This document shows positions 15,168-28,900 of a stretch of 64,000 nt of DNA, one piece after another. Position 1 is the stretch's first letter; each line of letters starts with the position of its first letter. This DNA is from Pterobdella sp. o SKG-2022 (lineage: Eukaryota; Annelida; Clitellata; Hirudinida; Piscicolidae): contig OZ038325.1 in NCBI GenBank assembly GCA_964035795.1, positions 6,875,107 through 6,939,106 on the forward strand, read 5' to 3'. The position numbers and the translations under genes were made by a program. The notes beneath the pieces are model-generated. The model searched no databases, was not told the DNA's origin, and saw only the letters and a list, made by a program, of their open reading frames with translations.

Positions 15168-18087
15168 TCAGAGGCACTCAAGGTTTGTAAGAGATTCTGA
15201 CTGGGGATGTTTATGGTATAAGTGAGTTTTCAAAAGTTTGCGAAAGTTCATGAGAGAAGGCGATGAGCGCAAGTTATAAGGAAGTGAATTCAACAGACGT
15301 GGAGCCTGGTGAGAAAAAGAGCGACTAGTAAACAAGCCTGAAGAAACAGGTTGATGAAGCTGGAGACCAGAATGCAAGGATCTGAGTGGTTGACGTGTGT
15401 GTCTGATTGACAAAAGATCAAAAAGATAAGCAGGTTGTTCAAGCTTGAGATTGAGTGCAATGAGCCAAAGTAATTTAAACTTGCATTTTTGGAAGACAGG
15501 TAGCCAGTGCAAACGATCAAGACAGTCGCTGGAAGAGCTGAAATAATCAGCTTGAAGAACCGTCTTGGCCGCGTGGTTTTGAAGGGCTTGAAGTTTGCAT
15601 AAAAGATAGTTTGGCTGCCCACAAAAGAGAGAATTACAGTAGTCCAATCTGGAAAGAACTAGTGAGATAAAGAGGGCATTAGCAGTAGAAAGAGGTAAGA
15701 ATTTGCGTACTTGTTTTATGGCATAGATATGGAAATTGGAAGATTGGATTATTTGAGAAATAAAGTGAGCAAAGTTCAAATTTGAATCTAAGGTGACAGC
15801 TAAGATTTTGAGCTTGGAAGATATAGGAAGTGTCGTGCCGTCGAGAGTTACCACAGAAGGAAGATTGTATTTTGCTAGAAGACGAGAGCTGCCGACAAAC
15901 ATCACCTCACTTTTAGTAGGGTTTAGTTTCAGTTGGCTTTGAGAAAAGTAGGAGTTTAGAGCGGAAAAACAACTGGATAATTTAAGGAGTGGGGCTAGGA
16001 TTTGGGTGAAAGATTCCGGTGAAAAGAGTGATGTCATCAGCGAACTGGGGAAAAAGCAAGTCGTGCTGTACAATAATGCTACACATGGGTGATGTATAAA
16101 GAGAGAAGAAGATTGGTCCCAGAACGGAGCCATGCGGTACGCTTGAGTTGAGTGATGTAAGAGAAGAAGAAAAATTGTCCATTTTAACGAACTGAGAACG
16201 TTGAGAAAGGTAAGAGCGAAACCAAGAAAGAGCGAGATCAGAAATATTGAAGTGTCTATTCAAAATATCAATTAAGATATTGTGATCGAGAGTGTCAAAA
16301 GCAGCAGAAAGGTCTAGCGAAACCAAAACGGTCACATGTCCAGTAGTGCAGATGTTACGAAGACTGTCAGTGATGCGTAAGAGTGTGGTTTCTGTTGAGT
16401 GGTGCTTGCGATATGCTGATTGGAAAGGATTAAAATTAGGAGATGGTGAAACGTGAGAAGTTATTCTGGAATGAACAAGTCTTTCGATAATTTTTGAAAT
16501 GGTGCTCAAATTAGAAATAGGGCGGTAGTTCGAAGGAAGGGTAGGGTCCAAATTACCTTTCTTAAGCAAAGGGAGAACACGTGCTGTTTTAAAGAAGGCA
16601 GGGAATATTGCTTGTGAAAAAGACAAGTTGGTAAGTTTGGAAATTATTGAAGCAAAGAGGTGAGAAAAGCGTTTTAAAGTGGATGTGGGGATTAAGTCTA
16701 ATGGAGAAGATTTGTTGGGTGAAGAGCGAATTAGCCTACTTACTTTTTCAATACTGACAAATGAAAAATAAGAGAGTGGTGTTCGATTTTCTGGTAGATT
16801 AGGGTCTGTGCAGCGCAAAATGGACGTTGGCAAAGATTTGTGAATGAGAGCGATTTTCTCTTTAAAAAAGCTACTAAAGGTATTCACAAGATTGATAGCT
16901 TCTGAAGAGCTGGGTGGCGGAAAAGGAGAAGATCTATGTAAGATAGAGTTGGCAGTTTTCCAAAAAACTTTCGAGTTTGGTTTGACAGATGCAAGCATGT
17001 TGTTAAAATAATCAGCACGGGGTTTAAGGATGAGAGCGCAAGCAGTCTTCCGAAATTCCTTGAGGGCAGCAAGAAGACTGGTTGGAACAGGCTTGGATGA
17101 CCTTAACAATAAGGAAATTTTTCTTTCAAGTTTTCGTCTTTTTCTTTTGGCGGCAATGGCGTCAGTGGATAGCTTGTGATGGGAGTGACTGCTGGGGCGA
17201 AAGATGTGGGTGCGAAAAGGGGCATGGTGGTCGATAAGTGATTGAAAAGAGTTGTTCATTGTTGTAAGAAACTCTTCAACTGGAACATCAAAAAGTTTAG
17301 TTAGTGTATTATGGATATGTCTGAGATCTTTTTCGAAGACAGCATCATCAAAGTTTTCAAAGGAGCGGGAAATTACAATGCGAGGGGGAAGGGGAGGAGG
17401 AGGAGCGAGGTGGAGACTGCATAAAATAAGATAGTGATAGGAGTCAAAAGTTACTCTGTCGATTTTTTGTATGAGATGACTGTTAGGTTTTTGAGTAATG
17501 ATGAGGCCAAGGATGTTACCAAGTCTGTGGGTGGGGAAGTCTATGTGCTAGACCAGCTCGAGTTCACGTAAAAGAGCACTAAGCGGGTTGTCATGAGACG
17601 TACAATTTGGGGTGTTGAAATCACCAGCCAATATAAAATTTGAAGAAAGAGAATAAAGGAAATAGAGATGAGACGTGAGCTCGCCGATAAAATTGCCGGT
17701 GTTTGGAGGACGGTAGATCACCGATAGAAACAAACAGTGTGACGAAAAAGACACTTTGGCTGTCAATGATTCAAAAGAAAAGTGGGACGGGGATTTAATG
17801 GCATCCAATCTAATGGAGTTTCTGGAAATTACAGAAATACCTCCACCTCGTTTACCAATGGGTCGGTGTGAGTGCAAGACATGAAAGCCATGAGGCACAA
17901 TGTCATATTTTGTGACATTGTCTGCGTTTTTAGGAATCCAAGTTTCCGTCAAAGCAATAATGTCAAGTTTAAGAAAAAGGATAGTATCGAGTATAATAGA
18001 AGATTTACTACGAGTAGACCTAGGATAGAGGAGAGCGAATTTAGTAGACAAAGGTACATTGTGGACTTTAGGACGAGAGGCTGACCG
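15168..18087 (-). pseudogene. LINE ORF2, endonuclease and reverse transcriptase, two disablements
   Basis: An AP-type endonuclease domain comes first (about 18050-17550): LTETW, a GGG-containing turn, SVIYRPP and LAGDFN are visible. A TAG stop at 17548-17550 interrupts it, but the frame stays open on both sides (17547 to 15982). The reverse transcriptase follows: LPLLKKG, NYRPISNLS, LVSLDLSAAFDTLDH, HGSVLGP and the catalytic FADD are intact. Immediately after FADDITLF, near 16010-16020, a frameshift moves the reading to the frame that ends at 15168 and carries the thumb and C-terminal blocks (LNPTKSEVMFVG, SRLDYCNSLF, LHWLPV). The frame is closed upstream by TGA at 18088-18090 and no ATG is evident at its start. 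The order and motifs place it in the CR1/L2/Jockey group. Confidence 0.92.
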
Positions 18088-18123
18088 TCATTCCCAAGCC
18101 GTACGTCCCATCTTGAGTCGCAC

Positions 18124-19487
18124 TTAATGTCTATAAAGGGGACAAGAAGAGGATATTGTGACGTGGTCATGGCAAAAGCGCTTTGCTTTAAAGCAGAGAA
18201 CACAAAAGAATAGAGAGGTTTTAGGGCAGTTGTCAGACGAATGGTCTTTGCCGCAGTGCTCACATACTCTAGGATTTTGGCACTTAGATTTGTTATGACC
18301 ATAAGTCTGACAATTCAGACATCTAGTTGGATAGATCCGAGAGTGGAAAGGGAATCTACCAAAAGGGGGATGTACATTCTTGGACTTGTTCAGCATGGGG
18401 CATTGGATAAGCCAGTCACGAGTAGAAGGGATTCGTGCTTTGGCACGGAAAGCGCTGGGATCAACAGATGGAAAAAGGAGATTGAAAGAGGTTTCAAGTT
18501 TCTCATTAGTAACCCATGTCGGTAGACCCAAGACGGTGATTGTTGGGCTCAAAAAAACTGGGTCGTGAAGGTGTATGCTGGGAAGAAAAGAAAAGTTTGG
18601 CATCCCTGAGTGAATCAGCAGAGTCAGCTTTCCAGACAACAGCATCAGTAAACTCTCGAACATGCTCAAGAAAAGATTTAAAGGCTTGTTGTGAAAAGTC
18701 GATGGACGAAACCAATCTCCTGCACAATTCACTAGGAGTCTCACCTGTGGTTGAGATAACTTTGGTGGAATATTTAATAATGGGGGGGTTTTTTTAATAG
18801 AAGGGATTTTATGTTGGATGGGGAGGAGTGAGTGTGAAATTTTGTTAGTGGATGGATGAGAGAGGGTGTGCACGTTTTTTGATTTAACAATAGTGCTGTA
18901 AGTAGGTTGAGATGAGTTAGTAGTAAGAATAGATGTGGTTGAATTGGTTGTTGTGAATGATTCTAGGGAAATTAATGATGGAAAATTATTAATTGAACTA
19001 AGAGATGAAGTGGTTGTAGAAGCAGAAAGTGAAGAGGTTGAAGATGTCTTGCTTGTAGATGAAGTTGAAGAAGTTGTTGAAGCTGAAGTTGATGAAGATG
19101 AAGTAGTAATAGGAGATGAACCAGTCGAAGAGGTGGCTGAAAATGAATTGTCGAAGAAGTGGTTGAAGTTGAACTAGTCGAAAAGGTGGTTGAAGATGAG
19201 CTAGTTGAGAAAAAGGTGGTAGCTGGAGGAAATGTAGAAGTAGAAGTAATTGAAAGAGATGGAATGGCCGAACAGAAAGATAAAGATAAAGTGGTCGAGG
19301 AAGTATGGATTGCTGATTGAGATGTTGAAGAGGTAGTCGTCTTCGGTTTTCGCCCTCTTTTTCTGGAAACCAAGGGTTTCTCAGACTTTAAAAAGTCTAA
19401 GCCATTGCTACCTAATGTGCTGAGCGCTGTCTGAATACTATCAATTTCGGAAATAATATTTGTGATGGCGGACATTTTATCGACCAT
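18124..19487 (-). pseudogene. LINE ORF1, gag-like protein with zinc knuckles, frameshifted
   Basis: The N-terminal part (19487 downward) starts MVDKMSAITNIISEI, then a basic RKRGRKPK stretch and a long Ser/Thr-rich segment. Near 19150 the frame shifts, and the Ser/Thr-rich reading continues in another frame down to the stop at 18124. The C terminus holds three Cys-rich motifs: CLNCQTYGHNKSKC, CEHCGKDHSSDNC and a third of CVLCF...CHDH...C form. The first two fit C-x2-C-x4-H-x4-C zinc knuckles. Such proteins bind LINE RNA. The single frameshift is the only break I see. Antisense open frames at 18241-18797 and 18935-19177 are shadows. Confidence 0.85.
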
Positions 19488-19500
19488 AGGACAATATTAC

Positions 19501-21300
19501 TACAAATAAATCCTATAAAAATGTTATTAATAATAACACAATAAATACAATTTCATAAAAATAATAAAAAAATGAAAAATAATAAATAAAAAATAAAATA
19601 TCAATAATGATATTATCTATAAGTGTTCCTGATGATGAAATATAAAAGAATTTTTTCTGTAAATGTAGCAAAAATTTTAAAAAAGCTATTTCAAAAGATT
19701 GATTATGTAATGCATGCTATCAGCCCTTATGTTTCATAACTACTGTTGTTCTCTATCCCAAAATAAGGCCGATCTCTGGCATAGCTAATCTTTTAGAGGT
19801 AATTATTACTTTGATTAACTTTTAACTTGTTTTATGCAGTCTCTCATCTCAGAGTGTTTGTAATAAAGTTTAAAACTAAAAAATAATTATAATAATAATT
19901 TTTTTTTGTTAAGAATAAAGGATTTTTTACATTTAAGTTATTTCGGAACTATAATTTTTGACAATTGAAATCTTATCATTAAACTTGAGTAGTAGAAGCA
20001 GTAAAAATTGGAGTAACAATAAAAAAAAGACATATTAATCTAAAAAAAATAATACTGAATAAGTGACCAAAATAGTAATGAAACACTCGTAAAACAACCA
20101 CAGGCAAATCAGAAATTTTTAAACTTCAGATTCGTCTGATTCACGATAGCCCTATAAATAGGACAAATAATTTTAAAGCTGTATCCATAAATTATTGCAG
20201 TAATTTATATACCTCGCCACGCCATACTATTGATCGCGACAGACTACCAAACGTAGAAAATTTCCCTGTAATTAAATTTTATTTCTTTTTTTATTTCAAT
20301 TTTTTTTATTTGTTTAGTTTATTGTTAGTATTATTATTATTATTATCATTATTATTATTATTATTATTATTATTGATACTATTTTTACTATTCTTATTGA
20401 TTAATGTTTAATTTGAAAATAAATTTTCCAACTTTTTTAAACTTTTCAGAATTTAACCATCTTAGTGACAGTAAATTTTATCGCTCACCACACACTATCT
20501 ATGCTTCCCATTTATTGCTCATAACGCCATTTTTATTCTACGTTGTTCATTTATCGCTCAAAACGCCCCATTTTTGGAATTGAAAATCGATGGTTGCACA
20601 ATTGAAAAGTTCAAAATTTTAAAATAGATTGCCATGTGGTGCTCAGCTAATATACTTTTATTTTTTTAATAATAAAAAAAATAATTTCCCATTTCTCAGC
20701 ATTTTTAGTTTATTTTTTTTTATTCATAATATGCAAAATATTTTTTATCTTTTTCAAAGTTATTAGTTAATAAATTGATTTATTTATAAAAATAAAATAA
20801 TATTTCTTATTATTTTATTGAATTTTTATTAAATAAATGTATCAAAAAATTCCTCATAAAAAATTGAAAATAAAAAGTTATTTCAAATAACATAAATTAA
20901 TATTTCATATCTTCCAACATTATAAGTTTTTCATCTACTAGTTGTTCTCAATCTGTTTTTTCCACAAACATTTATTTCTACTACATCTTTTTTATAACAT
21001 CATTTTGCCTGCTTTTTTCGCAAAAAAATGCATTAGTTGCATCTTCTCGTTTTTTAAAAATTCGACTCAGGTAGTCTTTAAAAATAATCTTAGACTTATA
21101 TATTCTCCTTTTCTGGTTATTTTCATTAGTTCAGATATGAAGTCTATTTCAGTGCGAGTTTTACTTTGGTATTCAGTTAGTATCAAAACTAGATTAGTGC
21201 AAGAATATGGGTAAAAAATTGTAGCTGATTATATCCGGTTTGTATGAAACTAGAACAGTGCGCTAAAAAAATTATATTTGTGAAAAATTCCGTTTGGTTT
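19501..21300. other. AT-rich DNA, no gene seen
   Basis: Simple AT-rich sequence with an ATT tract at about 20328-20378. Open frames such as 20942-21214 are Phe/Leu-rich artefacts of base composition. Confidence 0.55.
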
Positions 21301-21500
21301 NNNNNNNNNNNNNNNNNNNNNNNNNNNNNNNNNNNNNNNNNNNNNNNNNNNNNNNNNNNNNNNNNNNNNNNNNNNNNNNNNNNNNNNNNNNNNNNNNNNN
21401 NNNNNNNNNNNNNNNNNNNNNNNNNNNNNNNNNNNNNNNNNNNNNNNNNNNNNNNNNNNNNNNNNNNNNNNNNNNNNNNNNNNNNNNNNNNNNNNNNNNN
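21301..21500. other. Assembly gap (200 N)
   Basis: Exactly 200 N, placed directly at the edge of an AT/ATCT microsatellite, so the break is probably repeat-induced and the true array may be longer. Confidence 0.99.
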
Positions 21501-22487
<987 letters not shown>

Positions 22488-22992
22488 AATAATATTCCGT
22501 AAATAATATTCCATAAATGTTTAAAATATTAAATAAGAATAGCCATTTAATGATTAATATTTAGCAATAAAGGGCAAAAAAAAACAATCTTTCAAAAAAA
22601 AAATTTCAATAAGGTAAACTCCACACGCAGGTGATAATTTTCCTTTAATATGCAATGTCGTAGATTTAAATTAAAAATATTATTAGGAACGCTCGCATTA
22701 TTTATTAATCCAACGTCAGCGAGAGAAAATTGAATTTTCTTCATGTTTTTTTGATTCTTTATAGACCGATCTGCTGCGAAACTTCTTCAACGTTGAAATG
22801 TATTTAAATGATTAAAAATGACAAAAAAAACAAATTGAATTTGCAAAAGCTTAATAAATTTTTTGCGGATTCATATATACGTTGTAGAAATATTAAGAAA
22901 AAATGCAAATAAATGGAAGATTTGTTCCCTACATCTCTCTCTAATCGAAAATCACTTATCATTTGAAAAATATCTTTTTTAGGCTTTTAAAA
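22488..22992. other. Presumed 3' UTR and downstream flank of the ANKAR gene
   Basis: AT-rich. On the minus strand it follows the ANKAR stop codon. A minus-strand AATAAA lies near 22700. No gene seen. Confidence 0.45.
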
Positions 22993-25900
22993 TTATTCTT
23001 CGTCATCATCATCATCACCATCGGCAAATGCTAGATCTTCGTTGTCTTCTTCATCCTCTTCGTCTTCTTCCTCTTTCTCTTCATCCTCCTCCTTTTCTTC
23101 TTCTTCTTCATCTTCTTCGTCTTCTTTTTCTTCATAATTTACTAAGACATCAAACATATCCCTAGAGTTTTTTGCTTTTAGATTTCTCTTTTTGAGCACC
23201 CTATCCACGCAGCTCAAATCCTAATTATGGATAATAAATCCAACTAAAATGAAGCGCTATAGGAACAAATAAAATGTTTAAAAGTAATATACCAACAATG
23301 CACCAAAGGTTAACATACTTGTTCTTTTATTAAAAGCTACCGAGTGTAGCCATTTTTTAAATATAAAAACTTAATATAACATGAAAACTAGTATAAAAAC
23401 CCAAACATTTTATGCATATTAAAACAATTAATAACAAATACGAAAAAAATACAACAATAATGAATATAAAAATGTGAATTTTCAATATTTCAATTAATTT
23501 TTAACCTCATCTTTTTTCTTTCGAGGAATATCGCTGAGTTTTTTGCTCAAAAACTCTGACTGTGAATACAAGTTTTTTCAGGTTGAAATATAGTTTTGAA
23601 AAAATAAAAACATCAAAAAAATTCAATGAAATATAATAATAATAAAAACGAAACAATAATATTAATTCAAATTTATGCATGTCTACAAGTCAACCATTAT
23701 TGCTCCAAGCTGGGGTTTTGATAGCACTATATTTCAAAGTTAAAAAAATCAATAAAAAACCATTAAATACTATTAAAACTCCATCTAGTGACTGAAAAAT
23801 AATCTAACGTTTTTCTTTCTATTGATGGGACTGTCAGTGAAATAAATGGTGTCTTCGTAGTCATCTACTTCATATGTTATGGCTCCTATCTTGCCACTGA
23901 ACGGGTCCTCCGTCTAAACACAATTAATACCACTATATGTAAAATTTATAACTTAAAAAAAAACTGTACTGTTTTTTACACCACACTACCTTCTACACCT
24001 TTCTTTACATCATACCACCTATAACACCAAATTTCTCATCAACCTCCCACTCCCTTCAACACCCATCTTTATACCCCTGTAAGAATGTGAGGTCGAGGCT
24101 CCGTCAAAATTTGACTATGTCTTTCTCTAATCAACTCTCCTCTTGATAAACTGAGTCACATTTTGATTGGTTATACTACTAGTTGTAGACTTTGTTAAAA
24201 GTTAAATAAATCAATAATCAAAAAAACTATGATTAAAGATTAAACTATAGCTGGGAGCTTTGTTAGAAGTTAAATAAGGCAAAGATATAATACAATAGAA
24301 CTATGAATGAGATGATATGGATACAAAATTCAAAAGTTTCTAGGCTACATAATTAATCTACAAAAATAAAAAAAGCCAACTATAGAAATACATCCTAACC
24401 AAACAAAAAACGGTCAAGGACAACGCAAAAAAAAGAATAAAACCACACATATAGAAATGAACTAACTCTTTGGGTGGTAGGCCTACGTATTCCAAATACT
24501 TCCAGTTTTCGAGCATAATTGGGTTGTATCGGGTGTCTTGGCAGTAGAAAAGTACTATATCCAAAAGATACGTATCTTGGCGGAATCTTTGAGTGTTGAG
24601 TTAAATATATTTAGTTTGGTTTAATGAGGTTATTTTTAAAAATTTTAACTAGTTAATTGATATTTTGAAACAAATATTTTTAACATTAAAGGAAAGGAAG
24701 CAATAAAATCTTACTTTCTGAGTAAAAATCGTTTTCCTGCAGGGATGAATGAAAAGTAGCCACAAACTATAGAAGCATACGCTCTAGTTTGTTCATAAGG
24801 AGAAGTTAAAAGTGAAATTATCTTTTCAAGGGTTTTTATGGCTAGGAAGGCGTCTGCGATTCCTGCTCTGAAATGGCACAAAGCGGCAATGTAGTTACAA
24901 GTGTTTCCAACTGTGCTGTTAACTTCTTCTTGCTCGTACACATTGTTCGGGCTGTTCGGGGTGTCTAAGAACTCTTTGGTGGAAAATAGTGGGGTAAAAT
25001 AGATTTAAATATATTACAATACAAAGAAACCTAATTATGAAAATTTTCGAGTATATAATAATTATGAATACAAAAATGAACAATGGTGAGAAATAAAAGT
25101 TACCATCGATCTCTACAATTCCTTCTGCCGCAGCTGTGGTGGCCTTTACGTCAGGAAAGACCATGGACAACACCACCAACTTTAAATAATGGGTTTTATA
25201 TGCAGTAACTCGATGAGGTGAGACAAAAAGCTTAGCAATTTGAATTATGCGATAAGACAGAAGACATTGAACGAGTAACAATAACAACAATACAAACTTG
25301 AATGTTTATTTTTAAATTAATTAATTTTATTTTTCTATTCACCATTTAAGTTATACTAAAGTTTAATACTGATATTTATCCAATTCAGTATAACATTAAA
25401 AACATAAAAAATTATAAGAATTTTGTTTAAATGCCAACTAAGTAAGCAAAGTGGACTCTGTTTTTTTTCTTTCCTGCATTCTTCATCCACCTATTTAAAT
25501 CAAATTAAATACCGAAATTTAATCAGGAGCTTAAATTCTTATTATATAATTGACCTATTCTGTAAATGACGCGTTGTTTCAAATAAATAAATTTCTACAA
25601 ATAATTAGCAGTTAATTCAACAGCTTATTTCTTACAAATTTCAAACAAAGATTATACATAAACTTCAAACCATATCCCGATCAAAAACATTAGCAGCTCA
25701 AAAAACACATTCCTAACACCCTTTAGACACCAACCACATGATGTGGGAATAGTTGACACCACCCAGAGACGAAATCTCTACCTGGGTATATGTGTTCTTA
25801 TAACACATCATTGCCAAAGCTTGCCCTGTTTTGGTAGTTGTGAAAAGGTTTGAAAGGGGTTTGAATGTTAAAAATGAGATGGTTTCCAAGTCGTTAGTTA

Positions 25901-28900
25901 CTTGTTTCATTTAATGAACTATGTATATATATTAAAAAAGTTGAAGCGATAGACGTTGAATAAAGTAATAGACATAAAACAAGATGATATAACTAAGCAC
26001 AATGACTTACAGACTAATAAATACACGAAGCTTTTCGAGTTACATCAAACCATTTTACCCCACCATATAATGATTAGAAGTCTGGGTATAAAACTCAAAT
26101 CGAGAAAAATTCTTTTCACAAAACAAATGGATTTAATGTCTTGTTCCTATTGTTTGTAAAAAGCCAATCTACCTGCCAAGCAAACTATAGATTCGTTGTC
26201 TGATTTCAATAGATTGATGGCCAAACAGTATGTGAACTTGGAATGCTTCAGAATGGCTTTGAAGCAATAGTCGTTCACTGCGGTGAGGGTGGGTTGGAAT
26301 TAGTTATTAAAGATAATAATCAAAAAACAAATAATGGTAGAATATAAAATAAATGATAAAAATAATATTAATAAAAATAATCATAATAATAAAATTATAA
26401 AAAAAATAATGGTCGTAAAAAAGAAAGAGTGAAAAGAGATTGTTCTAGAAAGCATAATGAACATAAAAGCAATGAATGATAGTATTTATATCACTAATAA
26501 TATCAATGACAAAAATAACAATAATAACTATAATTGTAACAAACACCATAAAATAATAACAATAATGAAGGGAAAAAATACGGACAAAAACTAATAATAC
26601 TAATAAAAAAAAGATAATGAACAACAAAAATATTCCAAAAAATGCCAAAAATAATGATAATACATACTGAGCATAATGGCGCCCAGCGTCATGACGCACT
26701 CTCCCTTGATTGGAAAAATAAACTCCTTATTGCCTGACTCCGGAGGCTGTGTGGCGTCAAAATAAAATAATAATAACAAGAATAATAATAAAAATTAAAG
26801 ATGGAGTAAAGAATATAAGTTAATCATAGGAATAATATTGAACTACCACACTCGATAATAACATAAGATATCCTACCTTCATATAACATTAAAAATAACT
26901 ATCTTTATATAACATTAAAACAACTACATTGCCTTCTCCAACTTTGAACCACGACACCACATCACCAACGTTGAAATACATATCGAGCAGAGGTTTAATG
27001 CAGTCTTGCACAGTGTAGTCACCAGCTGCGGCCTTCTGATTCCCTGCATGACGTATCATGGAGGACCTGCGGGTGGTATATGAGATTTAAACTTTTGAAA
27101 GGCTTTTTAATATTATATAGTGTATAAGGAGAATTTTCTACTGTTAAAAAATTTTTTTATTTAACTCATTGTATATGGCATTTTAAACTCTATAATATTC
27201 TTAGAACACTATAAGAAGCTATTAAAATCTCGTTGAATTTAACTTTTGTAAGAAATTTAATTTATAAGAATACTAGAGTTCGATAAGTATTAAACGAAGC
27301 TGTTAATGTGCTTGCTACGCAATATTGGACATTTGATGATTTAAGTACTTCATAATAATTAAGAATAGTCAGCCTATAGCCCAGTGGTTGATTATTAGAC
27401 TAGTTATCTAAAGATAACAGGTTCAAAACCGCGTGTGCCGACAATTAGTAGTCTACATGAGGTAGCGCCCTGGGGAACCAATCGATTGCGCAACCGAAAC
27501 CCCAGATAAGGGCGACATATTTTATTTATATTTACTTCTAGAATAATAAAAAATTCATTTTTATTAACAAGTATGTTATCTATTAATGATTGGAGAGTGA
27601 AATAACAACAAAGTTAGTTAGCAATTTGATGAAATACAAACTAACTTATAGCAGCTATATCTGATGGCTTTGAGAGTGTAGAAGAGGGTTTGAGGACAAG
27701 TTGTTCTAATCAGTAATCTCATCAAAACTTGTGTGCCTGAGAATTTGTGTGAGTTTTTGTGGGTAGGTGAATGTGTTCATGTGCATTTACGATGTTGTTT
27801 GAAAGATTATATTTGAAGATTTTACTTACTAACATACAACTATCTCAAACAAAGCCACACTCACCAAGACATAGGAAGAAGGCATCGTGTACTCCTAGAG
27901 GGGCTTTGTTTAGGATGTACAAAGCATGGGCTCCTATCAACTCTAACCTTGAACTGTGGCTCTCTACAAATTCTATCAGTACCTGTTTGGTAGGGTTTGG
28001 TGTGGTGGTGTTTTGTGGTGTCATGAGATATAGGATTGCAAGTTACAAAGTATTGGAAACTTTGAAACTCCATATAGTTATTTATTATTTAAAAAATAAA
28101 TATTCAAAAACCAACCATCTATTCACCACAAAAAGACCTACCCTAACTCCAATAGACTCCGCAATCACCCACAAGTTTTGTATAATTCTACCCCCTATCT
28201 CCCACAAAGTAGAGGCTGTCAGCTCTTGGATTGTCAGATAACTATTAGGTTGGTGGAGCGTTGAGTGAAAATTCAATGGTTTTGGGGGCATGAAGTTGAT
28301 TAGCTTTAAACTAAGTTTGGTTCTATCGATCGTATAGAATGAATGCAAAAAAAGTTTATAAAATAAATTCGAAAAAATTTAGTAACTGTTAAAATTGAAT
28401 TAGTGGGCTAAACAATAAAAAAATCGAAAAAAAATTTATTCGTGAGCCAAACAACCCACCGAGTCTTTTTAAGCAGAGATAGGATATTTTGAGGTGTGCC
28501 CAGTTGTATGATGAGGTTTTGAGTGTAGGAGTTTGCATGGACGAATGAACGTATAGCAGCCAAATTTGCTATAGACAATTTCATATTCCTGGCCTTTGAC
28601 AGCCGGGCTAAGTGGGGAGATAGCTGATATTTTGCAAAAAGATCTTGGTTTTTTGGATTGTTGTGAGTTACAAAGCTAGGAAGGGTTTTGTATTATGAAT
28701 CAATAATGAGTTAATATAACTCAATTTTTGTTTTTAATATGATTTTACTATTAAGAAAACAAGTTGGTATATTATGAATAGCTAAATTAGTTCAATACGA
28801 GGACGATTTAAATCAAACACTTTGAGAAATACTTCCTACGTGCAGATTTTGAGGAGAGAAAATGTGATCATTTTCGAAGACCTCTCATTAAATATTTTAA

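Larger units (their letters stand above)
15118..19500 (-). mobile_element. Nearly full-length CR1/L2-like LINE retrotransposon
   Basis: A 4.4 kb non-LTR element in minus orientation, clearly less AT-rich than its flanks. Order on its sense strand: ORF1 with C-terminal zinc knuckles (19487 to 18124), ORF2 with endonuclease then reverse transcriptase (about 18087 to 15168), a short 3' UTR, then a tail with GCGCTATAAAAAT followed by TAA repeats (about 15118-15142), the kind of 3' end used by CR1/L2-type elements. I count one frameshift in ORF1, one stop and one frameshift in ORF2, so it is inactive as assembled but young-looking. The 5' end is placed just before the ORF1 start; the 5' UTR and target-site duplications were not found. 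Truncated relatives lie at 60556-60730 and perhaps 44158-44232 and 59311-59362. Confidence 0.92.

Noticed and set aside
18241..19177. Plus-strand open frames over the LINE ORF1 region, including an acidic Val/Glu-rich one
   Set aside because: Antisense shadows of the Ser/Thr-rich and zinc-knuckle parts of ORF1.
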